In this document: piece by piece, positions 18,367 through 27,760 of the stretch
Numbering within the stretch: position 1 is the stretch's first letter
Layout of the letters: each line of letters starts with the position of its first letter
Source: Janthinobacterium lividum PAMC 25724
GTDB taxonomy: Bacteria; Pseudomonadota; Gammaproteobacteria; Burkholderiales; Burkholderiaceae_D
Length of the DNA stretch: 64,000 bases
Direction of reading: 5' to 3'
Assembly (NCBI GenBank): GCA_000242815.2
Contig: AHHB01000042.1
Coordinates: 186,001-250,000, forward strand
The notes under the pieces: model-generated
The model's input: the letters and a program-made list of their open reading frames with translations, nothing else
The model's database searches: none
What the model was told of the DNA's origin: nothing
Translations under genes and position numbers: made by a program

Positions 18367-19503
18367 ATGCAAGTACGACAGCACCCCATCTCCACCGCGC
18401 ACGCCAGCGTATCCTGCCAGTTGAGCAGCTTTCACTTTGGCACGGCGGCGGCTGACAGCCGCAGCGGCAAAAAGGTCTATATTCAGGCGGCGCTGCACGC
18501 GGACGAAGTGCCGGGCATGCTGGTAGCGCAATTTTTGCGCCGCGAACTGCTGGCGCTGGAGGCGGCGGGCAAGATCCACGGCGAAGTGATACTGGTACCG
18601 GCTGCCAATCCCATCGGCCTGGCGCAAGCCATCCATGGCGCGCCGTTCGGTCGCTTCGACCTGACCACTGGCATCAACTTCAACCGCGCCTACCGCCACG
18701 TGGCAGATGAACTGAAAACCACGCTCGATGGCCAGCTGGGACAGGATGCAAAGGCCAACGTGGCGCTGATACGCCAGCACGCACGCGACGCTGTCGCTGC
18801 CTGGCGGCCGGGCACGGATGCGGAGACGCTGAAAAAGACCTTGCTGGGCATGGCTATCGATGCCGACATTGTGCTTGACCTGCATTGCGACAACGAAGCG
18901 GCCCTGCATATCTATACAGGCACGCCGCTGGCGGCGCAGATCGCGCCCCTGTCCGCACTGCTAGGCGCGCGCGCCGTGCTGCTCGAACTGGCAGCCGGCG
19001 AAGAACCGTTCGACGAAGCCTGCAGCCGCCTGTGGTGGGACCTCGACGCACATTTCAAGGGACGCTATCCGATTCCCGCCGCCTGCCTGTCGAGTACCAT
19101 TGAATTGCGCGGCGAAGTGGAAGTGAGCTATGCGCTGGCAGAACGCGATGCCACCGCCCTGCTGCGCTTCCTCGCCATCGAGGGCGTGCTGGAGCTAGCC
19201 GGCGCCGGCGACGACCTGCCCGCGCCGCAATGCCAGCCGACGCCGCTGGCCGGGGTGGAGCCTATCCTCGCGCCACATCACGGCGTACTGGTGTATCTGC
19301 GCGAAATGGGCGAAGTGCTGGCCGCCGGCGATGCGCTGGCCGACCTGATCGATCCCGTCAGCGGCACGACGACGACCTTGCGCTGCAGCGTCGCCGGTGT
19401 CTTCTTTGCGCGCAGTGCCCACCGCCACGTCTTGCGTGGCATGAACGTCGGCAAGGTCGCCGGCGCCGTCGCCTTCCGTGGCGGTAGCCTACTGAGCCAA
19501 TAA
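18367..19503 (+). CDS. Succinylglutamate desuccinylase/aspartoacylase-family zinc hydrolase (M14-like)
   Basis: A 378-residue cytoplasmic enzyme of the AstE/aspartoacylase family. The zinc site is visible as His44 and Glu47 (LHADE) with His173 (LDLHCDNE). Glu246 in TIELRGE is the probable catalytic acid-base. Family members cleave N-acyl amino acids such as N-succinylglutamate or N-acetylaspartate. The frame is open far upstream, but the ATG at 18367 sits just before the conserved domain and about 39 nt after a good promoter. It is followed directly by a YfcC transporter. Given the cyanophycinase next door, it may split beta-Asp-Arg, which is chemically an N-aminosuccinyl amino acid; that role is a hypothesis. 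Confidence 0.87.
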   Translation: MQVRQHPISTAHASVSCQLSSFHFGTAAADSRSGKKVYIQAALHADEVPGMLVAQFLRRELLALEAAGKIHGEVILVPAANPIGLAQAIHGAPFGRFDLTTGINFNRAYRHVADELKTTLDGQLGQDAKANVALIRQHARDAVAAWRPGTDAETLKKTLLGMAIDADIVLDLHCDNEAALHIYTGTPLAAQIAPLSALLGARAVLLELAAGEEPFDEACSRLWWDLDAHFKGRYPIPAACLSSTIELRGEVEVSYALAERDATALLRFLAIEGVLELAGAGDDLPAPQCQPTPLAGVEPILAPHHGVLVYLREMGEVLAAGDALADLIDPVSGTTTTLRCSVAGVFFARSAHRHVLRGMNVGKVAGAVAFRGGSLLSQ

Positions 19504-20901
19504 ATGACACCCATGAAAAAATTCAAGCTCCCCAACACCTTCGTCCTGCTATGCGCCATCCTGGCCATGATCGCCGTAGCGACATGGCTGGTGCCAGGCG
19601 GGAAATTCGACACGCAACTGGTCAACGGCAAGCAGCTGATCATTCCCGGCACGTTTCACTATGTGGATAACAAGCCGCAAGGTCTGGCCGCGCTGATGAT
19701 GGCGCCCATCAAGGGCTTCGTCGACGCCAGCCTGATCATCGGCTTCGTGCTGATCGTCGGCGGCGCCTTCGCCGTGCTGCAAAAGACGGAAGCGTTCGAT
19801 TCGCTGATCAAGGCCATCGCCAAGGCGCATACCAGTTCGCGCTTCGTGCGGGCCGCCATCATTCCCGTCTTCTTCACCATGTTTTCCCTCGGCGGCGCCA
19901 CCTTCGGCATGAACGAAGAAGCGATCCCCTTCATCCTGATCTTCGTGCCGCTGGCGCTGGCCCTGGGCTATGACACCATCACGGGCGTGTCGATCCCCTT
20001 CATCGGCTCGCAGGTGGGGTTTTCAGCCGCCTTCCTGAACCCGTTCAACGTCGGTATCGCGCAGGGTATCGCCGGCGTGCCTATCTTTTCCGGTATCGGC
20101 TACCGCCTGATCGTGTGGGCCATCGCCACCGCTGTCAGCATCGTGTTCCTGATGTGGTACGCGGCGCGCATCAAGCGCCATCCGGAAAAAAGCCCGACCT
20201 ATCTGCTCGATATCGAAAAACGCAGCGAACACTCGATGGACCTGGACAGCTTTGCCGGCATGACCCGCACGCACCGCGCAGTGCTGTGGATTTTCATGGC
20301 GACCTTGCTGACGATGGTCGTCGGCGTCGTCAAGTACGACTGGTTCATCGATGAAATCGCCGCGCTGTTTCTGGTCATGGCCATCGTCGTCGGCCTGGTG
20401 GGGCGGCTCGACATGGACAGCCTGGTGGCCTCTTTCGTGCAAGGCGCGCGCGACATGGTCAGCGTGGCGCTGGTCATTGCGCTGGCGCGCGGCACCATGA
20501 TACTGGCGCGCGACGCGCAGATCATCGACACCATGCTGCATGCGCTCACGCCCCTGGTGGCCTCGTCGAGCCCTGTCTTTGCCGCGCAAAAGATGTTCTT
20601 CATGCAGTCGGTGATCAACTTCTTCATCCATTCCGGCAGCGGCCAGGCTGCGCTGACCATGCCCATCATGGCGCCGCTGGCGGACCTGGTGGGCGTGACG
20701 CGCCAGACCGCCATTCTGGCTTTCCAGTTCGGCGAATTCACCACACCGATGATCCCGACCTCCGGCATCACTGTCGGCGTGCTGGCGCTGGCGCGCGTGC
20801 CGTGGATTACCTGGGCCAAGTGGATGATTCCGCTGCAACTGATTTACCTGGCGCTCGCACTGCTACTCCTGATTCCCCCCTGCCTGATGCACTGGCAGTA
20901 A
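19504..20901 (+). CDS. YfcC-family transporter (C4-dicarboxylate / arginine-ornithine carrier type)
   Basis: A 465-residue inner-membrane carrier with about 12 hydrophobic segments. The motifs GGATFGMNEEAIPF, FIGSQVGFSAAFLNPFNVGIAQGI and FFIHSGSGQAALTMPIM are typical of the YfcC/DcuC-like family, whose members include arginine-ornithine exchangers. The ATG follows the previous stop codon without a gap (TAA-ATG), so the two genes are co-translated; an ATG three codons on is the alternative start. In this setting I infer uptake of beta-Asp-Arg, arginine or a related amino acid after outer-membrane import. The ion coupling cannot be read from the sequence. Confidence 0.88.
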   Translation: MTPMKKFKLPNTFVLLCAILAMIAVATWLVPGGKFDTQLVNGKQLIIPGTFHYVDNKPQGLAALMMAPIKGFVDASLIIGFVLIVGGAFAVLQKTEAFDSLIKAIAKAHTSSRFVRAAIIPVFFTMFSLGGATFGMNEEAIPFILIFVPLALALGYDTITGVSIPFIGSQVGFSAAFLNPFNVGIAQGIAGVPIFSGIGYRLIVWAIATAVSIVFLMWYAARIKRHPEKSPTYLLDIEKRSEHSMDLDSFAGMTRTHRAVLWIFMATLLTMVVGVVKYDWFIDEIAALFLVMAIVVGLVGRLDMDSLVASFVQGARDMVSVALVIALARGTMILARDAQIIDTMLHALTPLVASSSPVFAAQKMFFMQSVINFFIHSGSGQAALTMPIMAPLADLVGVTRQTAILAFQFGEFTTPMIPTSGITVGVLALARVPWITWAKWMIPLQLIYLALALLLLIPPCLMHWQ

Positions 20902-20908
20902 AAATCCC

Positions 20909-20943
20909 GGCCATGACGACACCCAGTGCGCATGGCCTTTTTT
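20909..20943 (+). terminator. Rho-independent terminator after the YfcC gene
   Basis: Perfect stem GGCCATG (20909-20915) / CATGGCC (20931-20937), followed at once by six T residues, 8 bp after the YfcC stop. Confidence 0.8.
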
Positions 20944-21017
20944 ACGCCCGACCAGGCGTTGCTGTGTAGCACTACTGCTGCCGCCCTGCCCGTACTACCT
21001 GCATTTCCTGGCCGTGC

Positions 21018-21215
21018 TTACAGTGCGGCTTTTTCTTGCGCAGTCAGTCGCTTGGCGCTGACATGGACGGTGTGCATGGTAGCTTGATCGGCGCTGGCAG
21101 CGATCGGTGACGGCGCAGCACGGAACTTCGGCACGGCGGCAGTGGCCAGGCTGGTGGCAGCGGCGATGGCGATGATGGCAACGAAGATGGCTTCCATGTT
21201 TTTCATGATGTTCAT
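21018..21215 (-). CDS. Small membrane-anchored or exported protein, 65 aa
   Basis: The ATG at 21213-21215 has AAGGA eight bases upstream, so I accept this short frame rather than the longer one. The protein has one hydrophobic segment (IFVAIIAIAAATSLATAA, about residues 9-26) that could be a signal peptide ending in ATA-AV or a membrane anchor. A 40-residue polar tail rich in A, T and K ends in RLTAQEKAAL. I do not recognise a family. It is transcribed away from argH and faces the YfcC terminator. Confidence 0.6.
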   Translation of the reverse strand: MNIMKNMEAIFVAIIAIAAATSLATAAVPKFRAAPSPIAASADQATMHTVHVSAKRLTAQEKAAL

Positions 21216-21458
21216 GTTATTTTCCTTCAGGTTAAGGGGCGTTGCCGTTTGTCCTGCAATGCTTGAACTGTAGGCCGATGCTCCTGGAATCACCATCGGC
21301 TTGCGACAAAACGCGCACTTCGCGGGACAGAATACAAAAAGAAGGGATGAAACGCGCAATAGCGCCCGCAGCGTGACATTTGAGGCTTGCCAGCCCCATT
21401 GCTGACCATTTCAGCGCCCTGCAAGCCCCTAAAAGCCCTACCGCCGGCCAACCTTGTT

Positions 21459-21464
21459 TATAAT
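21459..21464 (+). promoter_or_regulatory. -10 element of argH
   Basis: A perfect TATAAT 26 bp before the argH ATG. No good -35 hexamer stands at 16-18 bp, so the promoter may use an activator or be of modest strength. Confidence 0.45.
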
Positions 21465-21489
21465 CGCCCCACACTAAAGGACTTCTTTC

Positions 21490-22887
21490 ATGACTGATCA
21501 ATTCTCCAAAAAGGGCGAAGCCTGGTCGGCCCGGTTTTCCGAACCGGTCTCGGACCTCGTCAAGCGTTACACAGCTTCTGTATTTTTTGACAAGCGCCTG
21601 GCGCTGTTTGACATCGAAGGTTCGCTGGCCCATGCGGAAATGCTGCATGCGCAAGCCATCATCAGCCCGGTCGACTACGCGCAAATCGAGCGCGGCATGG
21701 CGCAAATCTCGCAGGAAATCGCCGCCGGCCAGTTCGAATGGCTGCTCGATCTGGAAGATGTCCACCTCAATATCGAAAAGCGCCTGACCGAACTGGTAGG
21801 CGATGCGGGCAAGCGATTGCACACGGGCCGTTCGCGCAACGACCAGGTGGCCACCGACATCCGCCTGTACGTGCGTTCCGCCATCGACGACATCACCGCT
21901 CTGCTGGCGACGTTGCGCAGCGCGCTGACGGATCTGGCCGAGCAACATGCCGACACCATCATGCCGGGCTTTACCCACATGCAGGTGGCCCAGCCGATCA
22001 CCTTCGGTCATCACATGCTGGCCTACGTGGAAATGTTCGGCCGCGATGCCGAACGCATGGCCGATTGCCGCAAGCGCGTCAATCGCTTGCCGCTGGGCGC
22101 CGCAGCCCTGGCCGGCACCACCTTCCCTATCGACCGCCTGCGCGTGGCCAAGACGCTGGGCTTCGACGATGTCTGCCACAACTCGCTCGATGCCGTTTCG
22201 GACCGTGATTTCGCCATCGAATTTTGCGCCGCTGCCGCCGTACTGATGATGCACGTGTCGCGCATGGCAGAAGAACTGGTGATCTGGATGAGCCCGCGCA
22301 TCGGCTTCATCGACATCGCCGACCGCTTCTGCACCGGCTCGTCGATCATGCCGCAAAAGAAAAACCCGGACGTGCCGGAACTGGCGCGTGGCAAGACGGG
22401 CCGCGTGTATGGCCACCTGATCGGCCTGCTGACTCTGATGAAAGGCCAGCCACTGGCCTACAACAAGGATAACCAGGAAGACAAGGAACCGCTGTTCGAT
22501 ACCGTCGACACCGTCATCGACACGCTGCGCATCTTCGCCGACATGGCCGGTGGCATCACGGTGAAACCGGAAGCGATGCGCGCGGCGGCCCTGCAAGGCT
22601 ACGCCACGGCGACCGACCTGGCCGACTACCTGGTCAAGAAGGGCTTGCCGTTCCGCGACGCGCATGAAGCGGTGGCCCTGGCCGTGCGCGCCTGCGTCGA
22701 TGCCGGTTGCGACCTGGCCGACCTGACCTTGGACCAGCTGCGCGCGTTTTCCCCGCTGACCGGTGAAGACGTATTCGAAGTGCTGACCCTGGAAGGCTCC
22801 GTCGCCGCGCGCGACCACGTGGGCGGCACCGCGCCGCGCCAGGTACGCGCCGCGATCGCCCGCGTGCGCACCCAGCTGGAAAAATAA
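21490..22887 (+). CDS. argH: Argininosuccinate lyase
   Basis: Last step of arginine synthesis: argininosuccinate to arginine and fumarate. At 465 residues it has full family length. The fumarase/aspartase-superfamily signature [11 protein letters not shown] is present, with [14 protein letters not shown] and [12 protein letters not shown] as further ArgH motifs; the serine of the signature is the catalytic base in this family. The ATG has AAGGA at 9 bases and a TATAAT box upstream. It stands alone, with its own terminator. Its closeness to the putative cyanophycin island may be chance. Confidence 0.97.
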   Translation: MTDQFSKKGEAWSARFSEPVSDLVKRYTASVFFDKRLALFDIEGSLAHAEMLHAQAIISPVDYAQIERGMAQISQEIAAGQFEWLLDLEDVHLNIEKRLTELVGDAGKRLHTGRSRNDQVATDIRLYVRSAIDDITALLATLRSALTDLAEQHADTIMPGFTHMQVAQPITFGHHMLAYVEMFGRDAERMADCRKRVNRLPLGAAALAGTTFPIDRLRVAKTLGFDDVCHNSLDAVSDRDFAIEFCAAAAVLMMHVSRMAEELVIWMSPRIGFIDIADRFCTGSSIMPQKKNPDVPELARGKTGRVYGHLIGLLTLMKGQPLAYNKDNQEDKEPLFDTVDTVIDTLRIFADMAGGITVKPEAMRAAALQGYATATDLADYLVKKGLPFRDAHEAVALAVRACVDAGCDLADLTLDQLRAFSPLTGEDVFEVLTLEGSVAARDHVGGTAPRQVRAAIARVRTQLEK

Positions 22888-22907
22888 TCCGCGCTTGCGC
22901 GCGCAAG

Positions 22908-22940
22908 CGCCCCGCTGCATCGCGCAAGCGGGGCGTTTTT
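22908..22940 (+). terminator. Rho-independent terminator of argH
   Basis: Perfect 9-bp stem CGCCCCGCT (22908-22916) / AGCGGGGCG (22927-22935), 10-nt loop, then five T residues. Confidence 0.85.
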
Positions 22941-23210
22941 CATTGCGCGACGATTTTCGACAATACGGAATAAGCGGCACCCGTCTGCGACGCTTCCAGC
23001 AGCAGGGTCAGCTCCGTGTAAGTACAGATAATGTTGATCAGCTTGATGCAGTCCCACGCCAGGGCTAGAGCAAGGCTCGGATGCAAGGTGCCAGGCGCAA
23101 GCTCACGGCCGTCAGCCAGCTTCAAGCCGAAAGGCGCGAACTGCGAACTGCGAACTGCGAGCTGATATCATGCCAGCATTCCAAATTCAGCATCGAGCAA
23201 AGGAGCTTGC
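22941..23210. other. Intergenic region before the M24 peptidase gene
   Basis: This gap holds a leftward 61-codon frame (22940-23125) that begins with TTG and has no ribosome site. It encodes one hydrophobic stretch and has no recognisable family; I do not call it a gene. The right-hand part contains the heptamer tandem repeat listed separately and must also hold the promoter of the M24 gene. Confidence 0.35.
23137..23164 (+). repeat. Tandem heptamer repeat, four units
   Basis: CGAACTG is repeated three times exactly (23137-23157), followed by a fourth unit CGAGCTG with one change. The array ends 46 bp before the start codon of the M24 peptidase gene, inside its probable promoter or leader. 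Confidence 0.85.
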
Positions 23211-24434
23211 ATGAGCATAGGTGGCACTTCCATAGAACAGGCATTGGCATCGCTGTCAGACATGACGGGCGGTATGCTTGCCATCGGCAAGGACGAACAT
23301 GCGCAACGCATCGCCAAGGCGCAAGCCTTCATGCGCGAACAGGGCATCGCCGCGATCTACCTGAACGCGGGCGCCAACCTCACCTATTTCACGGGCACCA
23401 AATGGTATGCCAGCGAACGCATGGTCGGTGCCATCGTGCCGGCCAGCGGAGAGATCGAATACATTGCCCCCGCCTTCGAGGAAACTACCTTGCAAGGCTT
23501 CATGCTGGTCGAAGGCCGTGTCAACTGCTGGGAAGAGCATGAAAGTCCCTACCAGCTGTTCGTCGATGTGCTGGCGCGCATGGGAGTGGAGCAGGACGCG
23601 CACCAGCGGCCACGCGTGGGCATCTGCGAAAGCGCCGCCTTCTTCATCTACGATGGCATCGCGCCACTGGCCGCCGGCTACGCGCTGGAAAATGCACGCG
23701 CCGTCACCGCGTACTGCCGCAGCCGCAAGTCACAGGCGGAAATCGCCCTGATGCAGCGCGTGATGGACATGACCCTGGCCGTGCACGTAGCTACGGCCAG
23801 CATGCTGCATGAAGGCATCACGACGCTGGAAGTGGAAGAATTCATCCAGCGAGCGCACCGCAAAGTGGGAGCGCCGCGCTCGTATTTTTGCATCGTGCTG
23901 TTCGGCGAAGCGACCGCCTACCCGCATGGCGTGAACTATGTGCAAACGTTGAAAGCGGGCGACACGGTGTTGATCGACACGGGTTGCCAGGTGATGAACT
24001 ACATCTCCGACATCACGCGCACCTATGTGTTTGGCGCCATCAGCGAGCGCCAGCGCAGCGTATGGAATAGCGAAAAGGCAGCGCAGGCAGCCGCCTTCGC
24101 CGCTGCCCAGCTGGGCGTGCCCTGCGGCGACGTGGACCGCGCCGCGCGCGCGTCGCTGGAAGCGGACGGCTTTGGCCCGGGCTACAAGCTGCCGGGACTG
24201 CCGCACCGCACGGGCCACGGCATCGGCCTCGATATCCACGAATGGCCTTACCTGGTGGGAAATGACACCACGCCGCTCGACGTCGGCATGTGTTTCTCGA
24301 ACGAACCGATGATCTGCATCCCTGGGCAATTCGGCATACGTCACGAAGACCATTTCTACATGACGCAAAACGGTCCACGCTGGTTCACCGAACCGGCGCG
24401 CAGCATCGACGATCCGTTCGGGCTGCAGGCCTAA
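23211..24434 (+). CDS. M24-family metallopeptidase (Xaa-Pro peptidase type)
   Basis: A 407-residue cytoplasmic enzyme with an N-terminal creatinase-like domain (to about residue 165) and a pita-bread catalytic domain. All five metal ligands of the M24 family are in place: Asp256 (VLIDTG), Asp267 (SDITRTY), His336 (RTGHGIG), Glu365 (SNEPM) and Glu379 (RHED). An AAGGAG ribosome site fixes the ATG at 23211. It probably acts on Xaa-Pro or related dipeptides; creatinase-type activity on non-peptide substrates also occurs in this family. It stands alone, and its stop codon overlaps that of the convergent chemoreceptor gene by 4 bp. Confidence 0.9.
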   Translation: MSIGGTSIEQALASLSDMTGGMLAIGKDEHAQRIAKAQAFMREQGIAAIYLNAGANLTYFTGTKWYASERMVGAIVPASGEIEYIAPAFEETTLQGFMLVEGRVNCWEEHESPYQLFVDVLARMGVEQDAHQRPRVGICESAAFFIYDGIAPLAAGYALENARAVTAYCRSRKSQAEIALMQRVMDMTLAVHVATASMLHEGITTLEVEEFIQRAHRKVGAPRSYFCIVLFGEATAYPHGVNYVQTLKAGDTVLIDTGCQVMNYISDITRTYVFGAISERQRSVWNSEKAAQAAAFAAAQLGVPCGDVDRAARASLEADGFGPGYKLPGLPHRTGHGIGLDIHEWPYLVGNDTTPLDVGMCFSNEPMICIPGQFGIRHEDHFYMTQNGPRWFTEPARSIDDPFGLQA

Positions 24435-26011
24435 GCCGCCCTCGACAAGCCAAGCCGCCGTCCCACCGGCACGCTGGCGATCGGTTCCAGGCTACCTTGC
24501 GCCAGCTTGAACACGGCCAGCGCCGTGCCCAGTTGCACGGCCTGATCCTGCAGTGATTCGGCCGCTGCCGACGCCTCTTCCACCAGTGCGGAATTTTGCT
24601 GCGTCATTTGATCCATATTGCCGATGGCCACGCCGATATCGCCAATGCCTGCACTTTGCGCCTGGCTCGCTGCGCTGATCTCGGCCATGATGTCGGCCAC
24701 TTTTTTCACGGAATCGACGATCTGGCCCATGGTCAGCCCCGCCTCGTCGACCAGCTTCGAGCCCACATTTACTTTCGCCACCGAATCGCCGATCAATTGT
24801 TTGATCTCGCGCGCCGCGGCCGCGCTGCGCTGCGCCAGGTTGCGCACTTCGGAGGCCACCACGGCAAAGCCGCGCCCCTGCTCGCCAGCGCGCGCCGCTT
24901 CCACGGCCGCATTCAGAGCCAGGATATTGGTCTGGAAGGCGATGCCATCGATGACGCCGATGATGTCGACGATGCGTCTGGATGAATCGTTGATCTCGCC
25001 CATGGTGCTCACTACCTGGCTGACCACTTGCCCACCTTTGACCGCCACTGCGGATGCCGACACCACCAATTCATGCGCCTGTCCTGCGTTGGCGGCGTTG
25101 TCGCGCACGGTCGTCGTCAGACTGTCCATGCTGCGCGCCGTCTGGTCCAGGCTACCCGCCTGCGATTCCGTGCGCGCGGCCAGGTCTGCATTGCCCTGTG
25201 CGATTTCGGCGCTGGCCACCTGGATGGTTTCGGCCGACGCCTTGATGTCGGACACCATGCCACCCAATTTGGCGCGCATGTCCTTGAGTGCCGCCAGCAG
25301 GCTGCCATGGTCACCCGCTTCGGTGACGATCTGCATGGACAAGTCGCCGTCGGCAACAGCGCGCGCGATCTGGCGCGCATATTCGGGTTCACCACCCAGT
25401 TGCTGCCAGATGGCGCGCACGACGAAATGCGACACAGCCACAAGACAGACGATCACGGCCAGCGCCACGGCGATGCTGGTATTGAGCGCATGGCGCACAT
25501 TGGCCGCGCTGCGTTCTATACCCTCTTTGAACTGCAATTGCGCCTCTTCGTTAGTCTTCGCCAGATCTTTGTTGAGCACCGCCAGCGCGACTTGCATGCG
25601 CGCCACGGTCGCCTGCGGATCGCCCTCTTCCATTTCCAGCATGATGCGCGCTGCGCTCAGCGCAGGCGCGTAGTAGGCATCGAATTCCTTGGCAAGGCGC
25701 TGGCCATGCTCGCGCTGGCCGGCAATCGCCGCAAAGTCACCCAGCTTGGCGCGCAGCTTGACTGCCTGGCCGCCGACTTGGCCGATACGCTCTTTGTCGC
25801 CTTCACTGACAGCATCGCGCAGGGCGTCACCGACGGCGACCACATCCAGGGTCAGCGACTTGGCCATGTCAAGCACGGGATAGTCGGCGCTTTCGGTGGC
25901 GTGGATGGAATTGAGCGCGGCCGTCGACAGATAAGCGCTGACGGCCAGACCCAGCCCAAAAATTACGGCCGAGACGACAGGCAGCGCCCATATCTTGCGT
26001 TTGATGCTCAT
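24431..26011 (-). CDS. Methyl-accepting chemotaxis protein
   Basis: A 526-residue transmembrane chemoreceptor. It has TM1 at about residues 9-31, a periplasmic four-helix-type sensor to about 185, TM2 at about 186-205, a HAMP region, and a cytoplasmic signalling domain. The domain's tip sequence, [20 protein letters not shown], is diagnostic of the family. It is the last gene of a porin / binding-protein / receptor run, 65 bp after the binding-protein gene. This suggests that it senses what the binding protein or porin delivers; the ligand is unknown. It ends in RLGLSRAA with no CheR-docking pentapeptide. Confidence 0.93.
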   Translation of the reverse strand: MSIKRKIWALPVVSAVIFGLGLAVSAYLSTAALNSIHATESADYPVLDMAKSLTLDVVAVGDALRDAVSEGDKERIGQVGGQAVKLRAKLGDFAAIAGQREHGQRLAKEFDAYYAPALSAARIMLEMEEGDPQATVARMQVALAVLNKDLAKTNEEAQLQFKEGIERSAANVRHALNTSIAVALAVIVCLVAVSHFVVRAIWQQLGGEPEYARQIARAVADGDLSMQIVTEAGDHGSLLAALKDMRAKLGGMVSDIKASAETIQVASAEIAQGNADLAARTESQAGSLDQTARSMDSLTTTVRDNAANAGQAHELVVSASAVAVKGGQVVSQVVSTMGEINDSSRRIVDIIGVIDGIAFQTNILALNAAVEAARAGEQGRGFAVVASEVRNLAQRSAAAAREIKQLIGDSVAKVNVGSKLVDEAGLTMGQIVDSVKKVADIMAEISAASQAQSAGIGDIGVAIGNMDQMTQQNSALVEEASAAAESLQDQAVQLGTALAVFKLAQGSLEPIASVPVGRRLGLSRAA

Positions 26012-26076
26012 TGCTGTCTCCTGATGTTATCTGGTGCAAAAGACGACATGCGCCAGGGCATGCCGTCGCTACTGCT

Positions 26077-26484
26077 TTATGGCGTGGTCAGCACCGCTTT
26101 CACCGTGCCATCGAGCGCGCTCTTCTCGATGTAGCCGATGGCTTTCGGATCGGCAGCCACGGCCTTTTTCACCTCTGCGCTATTGGCCACTTCCTTCGGC
26201 AAGGTCGCCTTGCCCGTGAAAACCAGCTTGGACCACAGGGCTTTCGCTTGCGACGGTTCCTTGTCCGTCACCTTCTTGTAGAACTCTGCGCGCACGGGAG
26301 CGCCTTCCGGCTGGTCGATCGGCGTCATGGCCGTCGATTTGCCGAGAAAGAATTGGGCTATCTGATCATTCGTCATGGCGCCAGCGGCGCTCTTGGCATT
26401 GACCACCACGACCACTTCGGCCATGGCGGGAACGGTAATCGACAAGGCCAGCAAGGTAGCTACATGCAAGATAAATGGTTTCAT
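26077..26484 (-). CDS. Small periplasmic phosphate-binding-like protein
   Basis: 135 residues with a signal peptide cut after AMA. The mature part (MTNDQIAQFFLGKSTAMTP, ALWSKLVFTGKATLP, KAIGYIEKSAL) resembles the PstS-like binding fold annotated in short phosphate-type solute-binding proteins, but it is about half the length of a full PstS. No ABC permease or ATPase genes are near. The ATG at 26482-26484 has AAGGAG seven bases upstream; the longer frame begins in the upstream gene and is rejected. It starts 10 bp after the porin gene and precedes a chemoreceptor, so a role as a sensing adaptor is possible. Confidence 0.8.
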   Translation of the reverse strand: MKPFILHVATLLALSITVPAMAEVVVVVNAKSAAGAMTNDQIAQFFLGKSTAMTPIDQPEGAPVRAEFYKKVTDKEPSQAKALWSKLVFTGKATLPKEVANSAEVKKAVAADPKAIGYIEKSALDGTVKAVLTTP

Positions 26485-26494
26485 GCTGCGCTCC

Positions 26495-27760
26495 TTAAAA
26501 AACGAAATCGATGGCGGCGGCAACCACCGTCACGGGGCCGCTGAAACCTGGCTTGGCTTGTACAAACAAGCCCTGGCCATTCTTAGGTTTGATGCGGTCG
26601 ATCTGTACCTTCAACGCCGCCGAGCGGTGGAAGTCCCAGCGCACGCCAATGCTGTCCGTCGATTGCTCCAGCTGATTGCGTGTGTAAGCCATGGTGTTGA
26701 CGCCGGCCGACAGCGCGCGCAAGGTCGGCGTGCAAGCGGCAGGATAGCCGGGCGGGCATGCCGTCGGTACGGTGTTGTTCACGCGATCATCGGCCTTCAG
26801 GCTGGCATGGCTGTAATACGGCAAAAAGGCGCCGATGCGGTAGCCGGCCATCACATACCATGAGGTGCTGTCATTGACGTAACTATCCGTCTTGCGCTTG
26901 GCGTACTCGGACTGCACCAGGATATCGTTCCAGTCCAGGCCCAGGCCGATGGAAGTAAACGAAGCTTTCTTGTTCTTCACCTCCAGCGCATCGGCCAGTA
27001 CGCCCAACTGGGCAAACTTGTAGCCGGCACCGGCGGCGCGCAAGCCCTCCATCAGCGCATTCTGGCTGGCGGAATCATTGATGGTCAGCTTGGTTTCGGC
27101 GCGACCGAAACGCAGGGTCACGGGGCCATGTTCTGCCACCAGATTGAGTGCGACGATGGACTTGCCTTCCACATGCACGGTGGAGTTGGGGCCGGTGGCC
27201 AGGGTAGCCTTGGTACGGCCCAGTGCCAGTTGGCTGGTGATGTTGGTGTCACCGAGGCTGAACTGGTAAGTGCCGTCGATGCCGTCGATGCTGTTGAGCG
27301 GCACCTGCGAATACATTTCGCCCGGTGGACGCAGCATGGTGTTGGCATAGCCCACGTTACGGTAATCGGAAATCATGAACACGGGCAGGCCCATGCGGCC
27401 GACGCGCACGCTGAAGCTGTCCGACACCTTGGCCTTGGCGAAGGCCCATGCCAGTTCGGCGCCGAAATCATCCTCGCCATCCTTGCGCACCAAGCCTTGC
27501 ACGGTGGCCGACAGCCATGGATTGACTGTGACATTGGCCTGCAAGCCCAGATTGGAATCGACGCCGGTGCGGGCAGTGCGGCCCGCGCCAGCAGCCTGAT
27601 TCGGACGCGCGAACTGTGCGTTGTCAGTATCGGCCACGGTCAGCGCGGCGGTACCAAAACCGCTGATCTTGACGGTCGGGCCGCTGGCAGCATCTTCGGC
27701 ATAGGCATGGCTGATGGCCAGAGGCATGGCCAGCAGAAAAATCAGGACGTGTTTATTCAT
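26495..27760 (-). CDS. Porin-like outer-membrane beta-barrel protein
   Basis: 421 residues with a signal peptide (to about SHAYA) and repeated amphipathic strands. The C-terminus AAAIDFVF ends in phenylalanine, as outer-membrane barrels do. The start of the mature protein (VKISGFGTAALTVADTD) is typical of porin-like proteins of Oxalobacteraceae. The ATG at 27758-27760 directly precedes the signal peptide; the longer frame adds 49 implausible codons. It is the first gene of a three-gene unit with a binding protein and a chemoreceptor. Its selectivity cannot be read from the sequence. Confidence 0.82.
   Translation of the reverse strand: MNKHVLIFLLAMPLAISHAYAEDAASGPTVKISGFGTAALTVADTDNAQFARPNQAAGAGRTARTGVDSNLGLQANVTVNPWLSATVQGLVRKDGEDDFGAELAWAFAKAKVSDSFSVRVGRMGLPVFMISDYRNVGYANTMLRPPGEMYSQVPLNSIDGIDGTYQFSLGDTNITSQLALGRTKATLATGPNSTVHVEGKSIVALNLVAEHGPVTLRFGRAETKLTINDSASQNALMEGLRAAGAGYKFAQLGVLADALEVKNKKASFTSIGLGLDWNDILVQSEYAKRKTDSYVNDSTSWYVMAGYRIGAFLPYYSHASLKADDRVNNTVPTACPPGYPAACTPTLRALSAGVNTMAYTRNQLEQSTDSIGVRWDFHRSAALKVQIDRIKPKNGQGLFVQAKPGFSGPVTVVAAAIDFVF

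Noticed and set aside
21232-22980. Leftward 582-codon frame over argH
   Set aside because: Antisense to argH, with low-complexity His/Arg/Gln composition and no recognisable fold.
22626-23057. Leftward frame of 143 codons at the argH 3' end
   Set aside because: It mostly lies antisense to argH, crosses the argH terminator hairpin and has no domain.
22940-23125. Leftward TTG-started frame of 61 codons
   Set aside because: It has no ribosome site or family match, and its stop codon overlaps the argH terminator. Its composition is not clearly non-coding, so I keep only a note.
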